A stretch of 64,000 nucleotides of DNA from Prolixibacteraceae bacterium (lineage in GTDB: Bacteria > Bacteroidota > Bacteroidia > Bacteroidales > Prolixibacteraceae), in NCBI GenBank assembly GCA_025210775.1, contig JAOARB010000031.1, positions 89,022-153,021 on the forward strand, in the 5' to 3' direction. Below are positions 47,131 through 55,355 of the stretch, piece after piece. Position numbers and translations under genes: made by a program. Each line of letters begins with the position of its first letter. The stretch's first letter is position 1. The notes below the pieces were generated by a model, which ran no database searches, had not been told where the DNA came from, and saw only the letters and a list, made by a program, of their open reading frames with translations.

Positions 47131-47748
47131 CTATTTTTCTGTGGATAAATCGGATTTAGGTAGCGACCAATTGAATCGGACACTTAATAAGCGAATCATA
47201 ATAATGGTTAGGGTAGTGATAAGAATGGTTAGGTTCTCATTTAATCCAATATAATTCATTAGTGCATAAAGTATTCCTCCAATAAGACATGCTGTAGCAT
47301 ATACTTCTCGATGAAAAATCAAAGGAATATCATTACAGAACACATCACGTAAAGCCCCTCCTACTACGGCGGTAGAGATCCCCATTAGGATTGCGCTATA
47401 GGCAGGGAGTCCAAACATAAGACCTTTCTCGATACCGATAACCGTGAATATGGCAATACCTATGGTATCAAAAAGGAATAGGGTTTTCTTTAACCTTAGT
47501 ACACGTCTTTTAAACAAGATGGTTGCCATAAATCCCATAAATACGGCTATAAAATAACTTGGCGTTTGCATCCATGTCACAGGAGTACTACCGATAAGAC
47601 AGTCACGTACAGTACCTCCACCAATAGCGGTAAGGAATGCAATAAAAAGAGCTCCAAATAGATCGAATTTCTTTTCCATAGCCGAAAGCGTTCCAGAGAT
47701 TGCAAATGCCATGGTTCCAATTAAGTCTAAGATAAAAATTAAACTCAT
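47131..47748 (-). CDS. UPF0126/TRIC-type membrane protein (YicG-like)
   Basis: A 205-residue membrane protein with about seven helices in two homologous halves. Each half bears the family signature: AIGGGTVRDCLIG in the first and VVGGALRDVFCND in the second. The family has been linked to small-molecule transport or trimeric cation channels, and the substrate is unclear. It follows the next gene by 42 bases on the minus strand, so they form a likely two-gene operon. Confidence 0.88.
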   Translation of the reverse strand: MSLIFILDLIGTMAFAISGTLSAMEKKFDLFGALFIAFLTAIGGGTVRDCLIGSTPVTWMQTPSYFIAVFMGFMATILFKRRVLRLKKTLFLFDTIGIAIFTVIGIEKGLMFGLPAYSAILMGISTAVVGGALRDVFCNDIPLIFHREVYATACLIGGILYALMNYIGLNENLTILITTLTIIMIRLLSVRFNWSLPKSDLSTEK

Positions 47749-47790
47749 TTTGTCTTTTGCTACTTAGTTAGTTCTGAATATATTATATAA

Positions 47791-48180
47791 TTATGGTTGA
47801 TTGTCCTCTAGTTTCTCCATAATAAATACGCCACAAGTACCTTGATCGTCGATACTAGAACCTACGATTTTTCCTTCCTTGGTATAGGTTCCCTCCCACT
47901 GATCTAGTTCATAGTCGATAGGCTCAATTGAGTATAGTACTTCTGATGCAACACTTTTAAATGAAAATTGATTATCTTCTACCGTTCCTTCAATTTGATG
48001 TTGTACAATAAAGGAAGCATCTCCTTCAATTTGTTCTGTAACTTTTAGTATTCCAACAATTTTATTATCCTTAACTTTAAAAATTGCATATCCTGTATCA
48101 TTTCCAATCCCGAAGTCTTCATTAAAACTCCATTTTCCAGCAATTTTGCTTAATATCGATGTTGCCTCTTTTCTCTCCAT
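47791..48180 (-). CDS. Hypothetical protein, 129 residues
   Basis: A small soluble protein with no signal peptide and alternating beta-strand-like segments (KVKDNKIVGILKV, HQIEGTVEDNQFSFK, WEGTYTKEGKIVG). The pattern suggests a small beta barrel such as a lipocalin-like fold, but I recognise no family and cannot name a function. It starts at an ATG and is the first gene of a probable pair with the UPF0126 gene. Confidence 0.6.
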   Translation of the reverse strand: MERKEATSILSKIAGKWSFNEDFGIGNDTGYAIFKVKDNKIVGILKVTEQIEGDASFIVQHQIEGTVEDNQFSFKSVASEVLYSIEPIDYELDQWEGTYTKEGKIVGSSIDDQGTCGVFIMEKLEDNQP

Positions 48181-48427
48181 AAAATCCAGTAAAACAGGAA
48201 AATAAGTAAATGTTAATCTTTTCTATGTGTGTAATTAATTGGAGGCAAAGTTACATTTTTTTCTTGTTGGATAAGCGAAATAAAAATTAATTGGATGAAA
48301 AAAATCATGTTATCAAATTGTTAATGATATAAGGTTTTAGCTTTTATTTTGAACAATTGTTTGGAATGATAATGATAAAATGATAAGTTTGAAAAAGCAA
48401 ATCGGAGATCTGATGGTAGATCTGTTG

Positions 48428-48528
48428 ATTATGTAGAAGAGAGGAGAGACTAGGCTCAATGAATCTCTGACAACCTATTTTACCCGTTTAACATTTGTAA
48501 AACAAGGTGCCAATACCTAGATCATAAT
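48428..48528 (+). ncRNA. SAM riboswitch (S-box, SAM-I type)
   Basis: Conserved core elements are in order: AGAGAGGAGAGACTAGG, CTCAATGAATCTCTGACAACC, a P3 hairpin (TTTTAC/GTAAAA), and AAGGTGCCAATACCTAG. P1 is ATTATG (48428-48433) with CATAAT (48523-48528). It precedes lysC-metY-metA, the methionine branch. SAM binding should lower their expression. Confidence 0.88.
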
Positions 48529-48555
48529 AACATTTAATTAGCCAAGTTTATGATC
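48520..48555 (+). promoter_or_regulatory. Alternative helix competing with riboswitch P1
   Basis: GATCATAA at 48520-48527 is exactly complementary to TTATGATC at 48548-48555. It uses the 3' strand of P1, so P1 and this helix exclude each other. Confidence 0.5.
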
Positions 48556-48596
48556 ACGATATATTACATTACACGAACGAATACTTCCATGCTTTA

Positions 48597-48638
48597 GCCT
48601 TCGGCCAACCTGCATATTTTTGGTTTTGGTTTGAAGGC
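48597..48638 (+). promoter_or_regulatory. Hairpin in lysC leader, possible expression platform
   Basis: GCCTTC (48597-48602) pairs with GAAGGC (48633-48638), with further pairing inside (CCAACC with GGTTTTGG). No T run follows, so it may act on translation rather than as a terminator. Confidence 0.35.
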
Positions 48639-48693
48639 ATCTATCCTTATTTAAAGCTAGATTCATTTTATTTACATACTTACTTTTTTTGTT

Positions 48694-50067
48694 ATGCCGA
48701 ATATTGTTGTAAAATTCGGCGGATCGAATTTAAAGGACAAGAAAGACGTAACTCGCATTATTAAGATAGTGGAGAATTACGGTGAACGTCTTATTATTGT
48801 TGTATCCGCATTTTATGGTGTTACCAACTACCTAGAATCTTCACTAGCCTCATTAAAAGAGGGAGAAGATATCTCAAAATCAGTCTATTTATATCTTCAA
48901 GCATTAAAAAAAGATGCCATAGATTATCATATCACAGACGAGGCGCTTAGAAGCAAAACGTATAGTGAGATAGAGAATTGTTTAGAAGAGTTGTCTAATC
49001 TGCTTAAAGGGATCTATTTGACCGCAGATGCCTCTTCTGCTCTATGTGACTATGTGCTTTCTTATGGGGAGAAACTATCTGCTATCTTTTTGACCCACGT
49101 TCTAAAGCAACATCAGATGAATGTCTCTATCGCATATCCAGAGAAGTTCGGTCTTATCACTGATGGGGTTTTTACAAATGCGTCGGTTGATTTTAAGCAA
49201 AGCAAGGAGTCATTATTAGACTATTTCTCTGAAAATAAGATCTATGTCGTACCTGGTTTCTATGGGGTTAGTAGAGAAGGGAAAATTACATTGTTAGGGC
49301 GTGGTGGTAGTGATTATTCCGCTGCTGCTATCGCGAAATGTGTTGAAGCCGACTCATTAGATGTATGGAAAGATGTGGAAGGATTTTTAACTACCGATCC
49401 TAGGGTTGTGTCTCATACCAAGAATATTAAGTATTTAAGCTATGTAGAGGCTGCAGAATTGGCATATTTTGGGGCTAAAATCTTACACCCTCGTTGTGTT
49501 GAACCTTTAATTGAACCTTCTATACCCTTACGTTTGTTTCATATTTATGGTGCTTGTGATGACTCTAATCCATTAACTATAATTGGGGAGAATTTTTCTG
49601 TAACAGATACAGTAGTTAAGAGTATAACCCACTCTAGTGAGTTTGGTATTTTAAAACTTAAAGGTCCCGGTGTAGGTAGTAAACCAGGCATTTTATCTGT
49701 TGTTACGACTGCTTTGAGTAATGCTGGCATCAATATCAATTCGGTGATTACGTCTCAGATATCCATCAATATTTTGTTGAATAAACGAGATCTGAATAAG
49801 GCTCGTGAATTGGTAGATATATCAAAACTACCTAGTGTAATGGAGATTGTTACCTTGGATGATGTGGCTACAATTGCTGCTATTGGGGAAGGTCTTGTAG
49901 ACAACTATGGTGTGGCTGCACGCATCTTCTCTTCTTTGGCAGACCAAAAGATCAATGTTCGTATGAGCTGTTCTTGTGCTTCTCCTGTTGTGAGCTACTT
50001 TATTGTCTCAGAAAAGGATCGTGCTGCAGCAATACGAGCCATGCATAAATCACTTTTTGAAGAATAA
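48694..50067 (+). CDS. lysC: Aspartate kinase
   Basis: A 457-residue monofunctional aspartokinase, first enzyme of the aspartate family. The N-terminal kinase domain starts VVKFGGSNLKD, has VVSAFYGVTN, GRGGSDYSAA, VWKDVEGFLTTDPR and the substrate block. Two ACT domains lie about residues 300-457 (GVGSKPGILSVV, INSVITSQ). It has the length of the LysC class without a homoserine dehydrogenase domain. It is the first gene of the riboswitch-led operon and the gap to metY is 35 bases. Co-transcription under SAM control suggests it serves methionine synthesis. Which allosteric effector it has is not readable. Confidence 0.92.
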   Translation: MPNIVVKFGGSNLKDKKDVTRIIKIVENYGERLIIVVSAFYGVTNYLESSLASLKEGEDISKSVYLYLQALKKDAIDYHITDEALRSKTYSEIENCLEELSNLLKGIYLTADASSALCDYVLSYGEKLSAIFLTHVLKQHQMNVSIAYPEKFGLITDGVFTNASVDFKQSKESLLDYFSENKIYVVPGFYGVSREGKITLLGRGGSDYSAAAIAKCVEADSLDVWKDVEGFLTTDPRVVSHTKNIKYLSYVEAAELAYFGAKILHPRCVEPLIEPSIPLRLFHIYGACDDSNPLTIIGENFSVTDTVVKSITHSSEFGILKLKGPGVGSKPGILSVVTTALSNAGININSVITSQISINILLNKRDLNKARELVDISKLPSVMEIVTLDDVATIAAIGEGLVDNYGVAARIFSSLADQKINVRMSCSCASPVVSYFIVSEKDRAAAIRAMHKSLFEE

Positions 50068-50102
50068 AACTTATTTATAAACAACCCTAAAAATAGCTTA
50101 TA

Positions 50103-51398
50103 ATGACAAATCAAAAAAAGAGTTTTGAGACCTTGCAGATTCATGCAGGTCGACAAACAGACCCGACAACGAAGGCTTGCGCCACTCCTATTTATCAAAC
50201 GGCTGCCTATGGCTTTGATAGTGATCAACATGCTGTGAATCTTTTTGAGTTAAAGGAATTTGGCAATATATATACTAGGATCATGAATCCTACATCGGAT
50301 GTCTTTGAACAGCGTATTGCTGCTTTAGAAGGAGGAGTAGCAGCTTTGGCTGTATCTTCTGGACATGCCGCTCAGTTTATTGCACTTACCAATATCCTGT
50401 CTACTGGAGATAATTTTATTGCTTCTCCTTATCTTTACGGAGGATCTTATAATCAGTTTGGAACCACTTTTAAGAAGATCGGTATTGAATGTAAATTTGC
50501 CAACTCTTTAGAAGCTTCGGATTTTGAGTCTTTGATCGATGAAAAGACCAAGGCTATCTATTTTGAAACAATTGGTAATCCTGGATTTAAGATTCCCGAT
50601 TTTGAGAAACTTGTAGCACTTGGCAAGAAGTATGACCTTCCTGTTATTGTGGATAATACATTTGCTGGAGGAGGATATCTGTGTCGTCCAATCGAATGGG
50701 GTGCTAATGTAGTGGTAGAGTCGGCTACCAAATGGATTGGTGGTCACGGTACTTCTATTGGCGGTGTGATTATTGATGGAGGAAACTATGATTGGAGTAA
50801 CGGTAAATTCCCGGATTTCGAAGGGGACGCAGAGGATCCTCATTCAGTTAATTTTGCAGGGAATTTCGGTGTGAATAGTCCCCTTGGGAATATTGCCTTT
50901 ATTATAAAAGCTCGAGTAGAAGGACTAAGAGATTATGGAACATCTATCTCTCCGTTTAATAGTTTCCTTCTTGCACAAGGTCTAGAAACACTCTCTTTAC
51001 GTATAGAACGTCATGTAGAGAACACTTTGGCTCTAGCCAAATGGTTTGAACAACATCCTGCAGTAGAGAGCGTAAATTACCCTGGACTAGAGAGTAGCCC
51101 TGATTACGCTTTAGCTAAAAAATATCTTCCTAAAGGTGCTGGCGGTGTTCTTACCGTTAATATCAAAGGAGGTAGAGACGCTGCAAAGAAAGTTGTGGAG
51201 AAAGTTCAATTGGCTCAACATTTAGCAAACGTAGGAGACACAAAGACATTGATTATTCAACCTTCGACTACAACACACCATCAGATGGATGAACAGGCAC
51301 AGCTAAAAGCAGGAGTACATCCAGCAATGCTAAGAATATCTGTTGGTCTAGAGCATATTGACGATATTATAGCTGATTTTGACCAAGCTTTAAAATAA
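50103..51398 (+). CDS. metY: O-acetylhomoserine sulfhydrylase (MetY)
   Basis: A 431-residue PLP-dependent enzyme of the Cys/Met metabolism family that makes homocysteine from O-acetylhomoserine and sulfide. N-terminal block FETLQIHAGRQTDPTTKACATPIYQT, the MetY-type VDNTFAGGGYLCRPI, the PLP Lys in ESATKWIGGHG, and the final TTHHQMDEQAQLKAG block are present. The length and the extra insert (FPDFEGDAEDPHSVNF) distinguish MetY from shorter MetB/MetC enzymes. Second gene of the operon, followed by an intercistronic hairpin and metA. Confidence 0.94.
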   Translation: MTNQKKSFETLQIHAGRQTDPTTKACATPIYQTAAYGFDSDQHAVNLFELKEFGNIYTRIMNPTSDVFEQRIAALEGGVAALAVSSGHAAQFIALTNILSTGDNFIASPYLYGGSYNQFGTTFKKIGIECKFANSLEASDFESLIDEKTKAIYFETIGNPGFKIPDFEKLVALGKKYDLPVIVDNTFAGGGYLCRPIEWGANVVVESATKWIGGHGTSIGGVIIDGGNYDWSNGKFPDFEGDAEDPHSVNFAGNFGVNSPLGNIAFIIKARVEGLRDYGTSISPFNSFLLAQGLETLSLRIERHVENTLALAKWFEQHPAVESVNYPGLESSPDYALAKKYLPKGAGGVLTVNIKGGRDAAKKVVEKVQLAQHLANVGDTKTLIIQPSTTTHHQMDEQAQLKAGVHPAMLRISVGLEHIDDIIADFDQALK

Positions 51399-51405
51399 TT
51401 TATCT

Positions 51406-51430
51406 TGGGATATTTATCTTAAATATCCCA
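51406..51430 (+). promoter_or_regulatory. Hairpin between metY and metA
   Basis: A 10-bp perfect stem (TGGGATATTT/AAATATCCCA) with a 5-nt loop, followed by a partly T-rich stretch. It could modulate metA expression or RNA processing. Confidence 0.5.
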
Positions 51431-51459
51431 GATTCTTGTTTCTTAATAACTGAAATGTA

Positions 51460-52368
51460 ATGCCAATAAAAGTACCCAATGGATTGCCTGCAATTGAGCA
51501 ATTAGTAGAAGAGAATATTTTTGTAATGCATGCAGATAGGGCCGAAAGTCAGGATATCCGTACCATGCGTATAGCAGTGGTTAATCTGATGCCCGTGAAG
51601 GAAACCACCGAGACAGATTTGCTACGTTTGATCTCTAATACTCCTTTGCAAGTAGAAATCGACTTTATTCGTCTGGAAACACACCATTCTAAAAATACGA
51701 GTGCAAGTCATTTAGATAACTTCTATCGTCCTTTTAGCGAGGTAAAGAACCAAAAATATGATGGACTAATTGTAACGGGAGCCCCTGTTGAGCATCTTCC
51801 ATTTGAGGAGGTAACCTATTGGAATGAGATACAGTCTGTTTTTGATTGGTCTAAAGAGAATGTTACCAGTAGCATGTTTATCTGCTGGGCTTCACAGGCA
51901 GCATTATACCATTTTTATGACTTGGAAAAACATCCATTAGAAAAGAAACTGTTTGGGGTTTTTCCTCATACTAAAAGTTGTCCTAACCATCCTATACTAA
52001 GAGGGTTTGATGATCTATTTTATATTCCACACTCTAGAAATAGTGAGGTAAGAGCAGAAGACATTGAAAAGTGTGACCAACTAGAGATATTGTCTACCTC
52101 AGATCAAGCAGGTGTATATATGGTAATGTCTCACGATAGTAGACAACTTTTTGTTTCTGGTCATGCAGAATATGCTCGAGGAACATTAAAACAAGAATAC
52201 GAGAGAGACCAATCAAAAGGGTTGTCTCCTGAAATTCCATGTAACTATTTTCCTAATAATGATCCTTCACATATCCCTACGAAGATCTGGGCCTCTCATG
52301 CCCACCTTCTTTTTTCAAATTGGTTAAATTACCATGTATATCAGTTAACCCCTTATGTCTGGCGTTAA
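51460..52368 (+). CDS. metA: Homoserine O-acyltransferase, predicted acetyl type (MetA)
   Basis: A 302-residue glutamine-amidotransferase-fold acyltransferase. Residue numbers match E. coli MetA: nucleophile Cys142 (ICWASQAA), His235 and Glu237 (SGHAEYAR). Residue 111 is Glu (TGAPVE), which in characterised MetA enzymes goes with acetyl-CoA specificity; Gly goes with succinyl-CoA. Together with MetY using O-acetylhomoserine, the predicted product is O-acetylhomoserine. The usual name homoserine O-succinyltransferase would thus mislead. Third gene of the riboswitch operon, 61 bases after metY. Confidence 0.94.
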   Translation: MPIKVPNGLPAIEQLVEENIFVMHADRAESQDIRTMRIAVVNLMPVKETTETDLLRLISNTPLQVEIDFIRLETHHSKNTSASHLDNFYRPFSEVKNQKYDGLIVTGAPVEHLPFEEVTYWNEIQSVFDWSKENVTSSMFICWASQAALYHFYDLEKHPLEKKLFGVFPHTKSCPNHPILRGFDDLFYIPHSRNSEVRAEDIEKCDQLEILSTSDQAGVYMVMSHDSRQLFVSGHAEYARGTLKQEYERDQSKGLSPEIPCNYFPNNDPSHIPTKIWASHAHLLFSNWLNYHVYQLTPYVWR

Positions 52369-52686
52369 CCTATGGTATGGTTTTTTATTTTCATCATTAT
52401 AGTATTCAGTAACAAAGGGGGAGGTTCCTCCTTTTGTTGTTTCTAGATAAACACTCTTTGTTTTTGAACCGACTTATTTTCCCCCATCTTATTGGAAATA
52501 GTATCCACTTCTACCGATTATTCCCTCTTTGTTTGTCGTATTATTAGCATTCTTTTAAGATTCTAAATTTGTATCGTTATTTGTCTTGATTTTAGATTTA
52601 CCTATCATTAGACTATAAATTATTTATTTTCTTGATATTTATAATTCAAATGTATAAACTTGTTAAGTAATGCAAAAATAAATACA
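52369..52686. other. Intergenic region after metA
   Basis: 318 bases. A terminator-like hairpin is at 52411-52438; the rest is AT-rich without a clear feature. Confidence 0.45.
52411..52438 (+). terminator. Candidate terminator after metA
   Basis: AACAAAGGGGGAGG pairs with CCTCCTTTTGTT with one bulge. The following T tract is weak. Confidence 0.45.
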
Positions 52687-55107
52687 ATGAACAAAAATGT
52701 TATTTTTAATGCCATTATTCTTATAATGGCTATTTTTATGCAAATGACAGCTATAGCTCAAGATCTTGTAAAGTTAGATGGACGTGTTATAGATGAAGAG
52801 AAGGCTTCAGTGCCCTTTGCTACAGTAGGACTTTTTAAAGATTCTACTCTCGTTACAGGAACGACAACCATGGATGATGGTCACTTTAATATCGATAATA
52901 TAAAAGAAGGCAATTATAGACTTGTTATTCGTTCTGTTGGATTTAAAGAGCAATCTATCAATATTCAATTGAACACGAAACAAAAGCATTTAAAAGACCT
53001 TGTATTGTATGCAGATAGACAGATCTTAGGAGATGTAACCGTTAAAGGGATTCTACCGAGTGTGGTAAGAAAAGTGGATCGTTTTGTTATTAATGTTGAA
53101 AATGCGACCATTACCAATGGAAAGAATGCATTGGAAGCATTAAGGTATGCACCAGGAGTAATGTTCTCTCATGATGGAGCGATATCTCTAAATGGTAAGA
53201 GTGGATTATTAATCTATGTAGATGGAAAACCACTAAATTTAGATGAAGCAGGAAGAATGGAATTCATTAGAAGTCTTCGTGCCCAAGACATACAACGTTA
53301 TGAAATTATTCCAGATGCTACGGCTAAATATGGAGCTGAGGGACAAGGAGGGGTCATTGAGATCTTTCTAAAGAAATCGGCCAAACGAGGTATTAGTGGA
53401 GGGGTACATCTATCTGTATCTAAAGCCAAAGATTGGGGAGCATCTAGTGGAGCTAATTTCACATACAATGTAAAGAATACAAGTGTATATGGTAATTACA
53501 GCTATTCTTATTCACCATCTTATTTTAAGTCGGACGGACACAAAGTATTTCTTCAAACGGGCTTAAAACAACACAATGTTAGTAGTGATGATGGAACAGG
53601 AAGGCCTCAAAACTTTCGTGTAGGTGTTCGTCAAAAGATTGGAGATAGACATGAGCTTGGTTTGGAGATGTATGGAACCAATTCTAAGTATAAGAATACA
53701 GAAATGAATAGTACTGTTGGCTTTATGAATGGTTCGATGGAATCTGTAACCAATATGTTAGGAGAGTACGATTCTAAAAACCATAATACCAACTATAGTT
53801 TAAACTACCTATTTAATATTGACGGCAAAGGACAGAAACTAAAATTGTTGGCGGACTACTCTACTGTAGACAATAAGCAAGATCAGTTTTTTATGAATAG
53901 TCATTCCGAAGTAGGAAAACTATCATCTAAAAGTGAAAAACAGCAGAATGAGAAGAATGACTTTAATATCTATTCTACAGAGCTAAGTTATTCCTTACCA
54001 GTAAACGAAAAATTGTCATTCGATTTAGGAGCTAGATATAGCAACACTTCATTGAAAAACAGAAGTGATTTCTTTGATAACAATGGTAATGGTTGGATTC
54101 CAAATCAAGAGTTCTCTACTGTTTATGACTATAAAGAATCAATGTTTGCATCCTATGCTATGGTACAATATCATGCAGGTAAATGGGGTGGTAATATTGG
54201 ATTAAGAGGAGAAAATATTAAACGTGATTTTGATCTCTATTCAGAGAACACTTTTATGAACAGTGATGATCTGGAGTGGTTCCCATCATGTTTTATTCAA
54301 TATTCTCCAAACGATAAGATGAAATGGTCTATGGCCTATACCCGAAGAATTAATAGACCTTCATATCATAGTTTGATGCCTTTCCATCGTTATATCGATA
54401 ATTATACCATAGGAAAAGGAAATCCAACTCTTGAGCCCTCATTTGTAAATAGTGTAAGTTTGAATGTTGGGTACAAATCTGTACAGATCTCTCTTGCAAC
54501 GGATTTTATTGATAATAAGATTTATCCAATATATAAACCTGTTGATCCTAGCATGGGTAAATCACACTATCAATATGAGAATATTGAATATGGTAAACAA
54601 TATCGTGCCAATGTGTATTTCCCATTACGATTGACTAAATGGTGGGAATTAAGTAACAATTTTAGTCTTACTAGAAGAGAATATGAAGACTCGAAGTGGC
54701 ACTTGGATGAAAAGAAATGGATTTATCAATTAAATGTAAGTAGCTCGATTGTCTTACCTGCTAAGATCTATTGGGATATCGACATGATGGCCATGTCTAA
54801 ATCAATGATGGGAGTAGCGGAATATCAAGATGGAGGAATACTTGTTTCCTCTGGTTTAAGTCGTGATTTCTTTGATGGGAATCTAACAACTAGTTTTTCT
54901 GTAGATGATATCTTTGGTTTGCTAAGTGATCTAGAGGTTGGATCTTCTTATAATGGCATAGAGACTTGTGTGTTAAATGACTTTAATGAACAAGGTTTCT
55001 CTTTCTCTATAAGTTATCGTTTCCATAAAGGAAGAAAAAGAAGAGCTAAAAAGAATGAGATTGGTAACTGGAATGAAAAATCACGTACTGGTGTTGGTAT
55101 GAAATAA
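52687..55107 (+). CDS. Outer membrane beta-barrel protein with carboxypeptidase-regulatory domain
   Basis: An 806-residue outer membrane protein. The signal peptide is about residues 1-24 (ends MTAIAQ). A carboxypeptidase-regulatory-like domain covers about 30-110 (KLDGRVIDEEKASVPFATVGL). A plug-like region follows (TNGKNALEALRYAPGV, PDATAKYGAEGQGGVIEI), then a TonB-receptor-like beta-barrel with many aromatic strand ends to the C-terminus. It matches the outer-membrane beta-barrel group of Bacteroidota; no SusD partner is adjacent and no clear TonB box is seen. The frame opens at a TTG at 52660 but the ATG at 52687 is the better start. Substrate unknown. Confidence 0.85.
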   Translation: MNKNVIFNAIILIMAIFMQMTAIAQDLVKLDGRVIDEEKASVPFATVGLFKDSTLVTGTTTMDDGHFNIDNIKEGNYRLVIRSVGFKEQSINIQLNTKQKHLKDLVLYADRQILGDVTVKGILPSVVRKVDRFVINVENATITNGKNALEALRYAPGVMFSHDGAISLNGKSGLLIYVDGKPLNLDEAGRMEFIRSLRAQDIQRYEIIPDATAKYGAEGQGGVIEIFLKKSAKRGISGGVHLSVSKAKDWGASSGANFTYNVKNTSVYGNYSYSYSPSYFKSDGHKVFLQTGLKQHNVSSDDGTGRPQNFRVGVRQKIGDRHELGLEMYGTNSKYKNTEMNSTVGFMNGSMESVTNMLGEYDSKNHNTNYSLNYLFNIDGKGQKLKLLADYSTVDNKQDQFFMNSHSEVGKLSSKSEKQQNEKNDFNIYSTELSYSLPVNEKLSFDLGARYSNTSLKNRSDFFDNNGNGWIPNQEFSTVYDYKESMFASYAMVQYHAGKWGGNIGLRGENIKRDFDLYSENTFMNSDDLEWFPSCFIQYSPNDKMKWSMAYTRRINRPSYHSLMPFHRYIDNYTIGKGNPTLEPSFVNSVSLNVGYKSVQISLATDFIDNKIYPIYKPVDPSMGKSHYQYENIEYGKQYRANVYFPLRLTKWWELSNNFSLTRREYEDSKWHLDEKKWIYQLNVSSSIVLPAKIYWDIDMMAMSKSMMGVAEYQDGGILVSSGLSRDFFDGNLTTSFSVDDIFGLLSDLEVGSSYNGIETCVLNDFNEQGFSFSISYRFHKGRKRRAKKNEIGNWNEKSRTGVGMK

Positions 55108-55141
55108 TCAGATCTAAAATCTTCTTTCTAAATAAGAGCTA

Positions 55142-55180
55142 CAAGGCTTGTTCATATTACTTTTGAACAAGCCTTGCTGC
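55142..55180 (+). terminator. Terminator after outer membrane protein gene
   Basis: A 13-bp stem (CAAGGCTTGTTCA with TGAACAAGCCTTG) with a 9-nt loop, followed by CTGCTTTT. Confidence 0.7.
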
Positions 55181-55355
55181 TTTTAATAGTCATGCTTCAT
55201 TGATTATATCGCGTTAAGCACTTCTAACTTAAATATATCATCATCTATATTTCGCCTAAAGCAAACCAGACAGAGCTTAATATACTAAACAAAAAACGAA
55301 TCTAGTAAGGTTAAGATATCCTATACTCTATGGTTTATATTGAAACAAAAATCAG

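Larger units (their letters stand above)
48181..48693. other. Divergent region with SAM riboswitch leader
   Basis: 513 bases between the hypothetical gene (-) and lysC (+). The 3' half is the SAM riboswitch (48428-48528) and its putative expression platform; the rest holds promoters for both genes, of which I see no clear -7 element. Confidence 0.5.
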
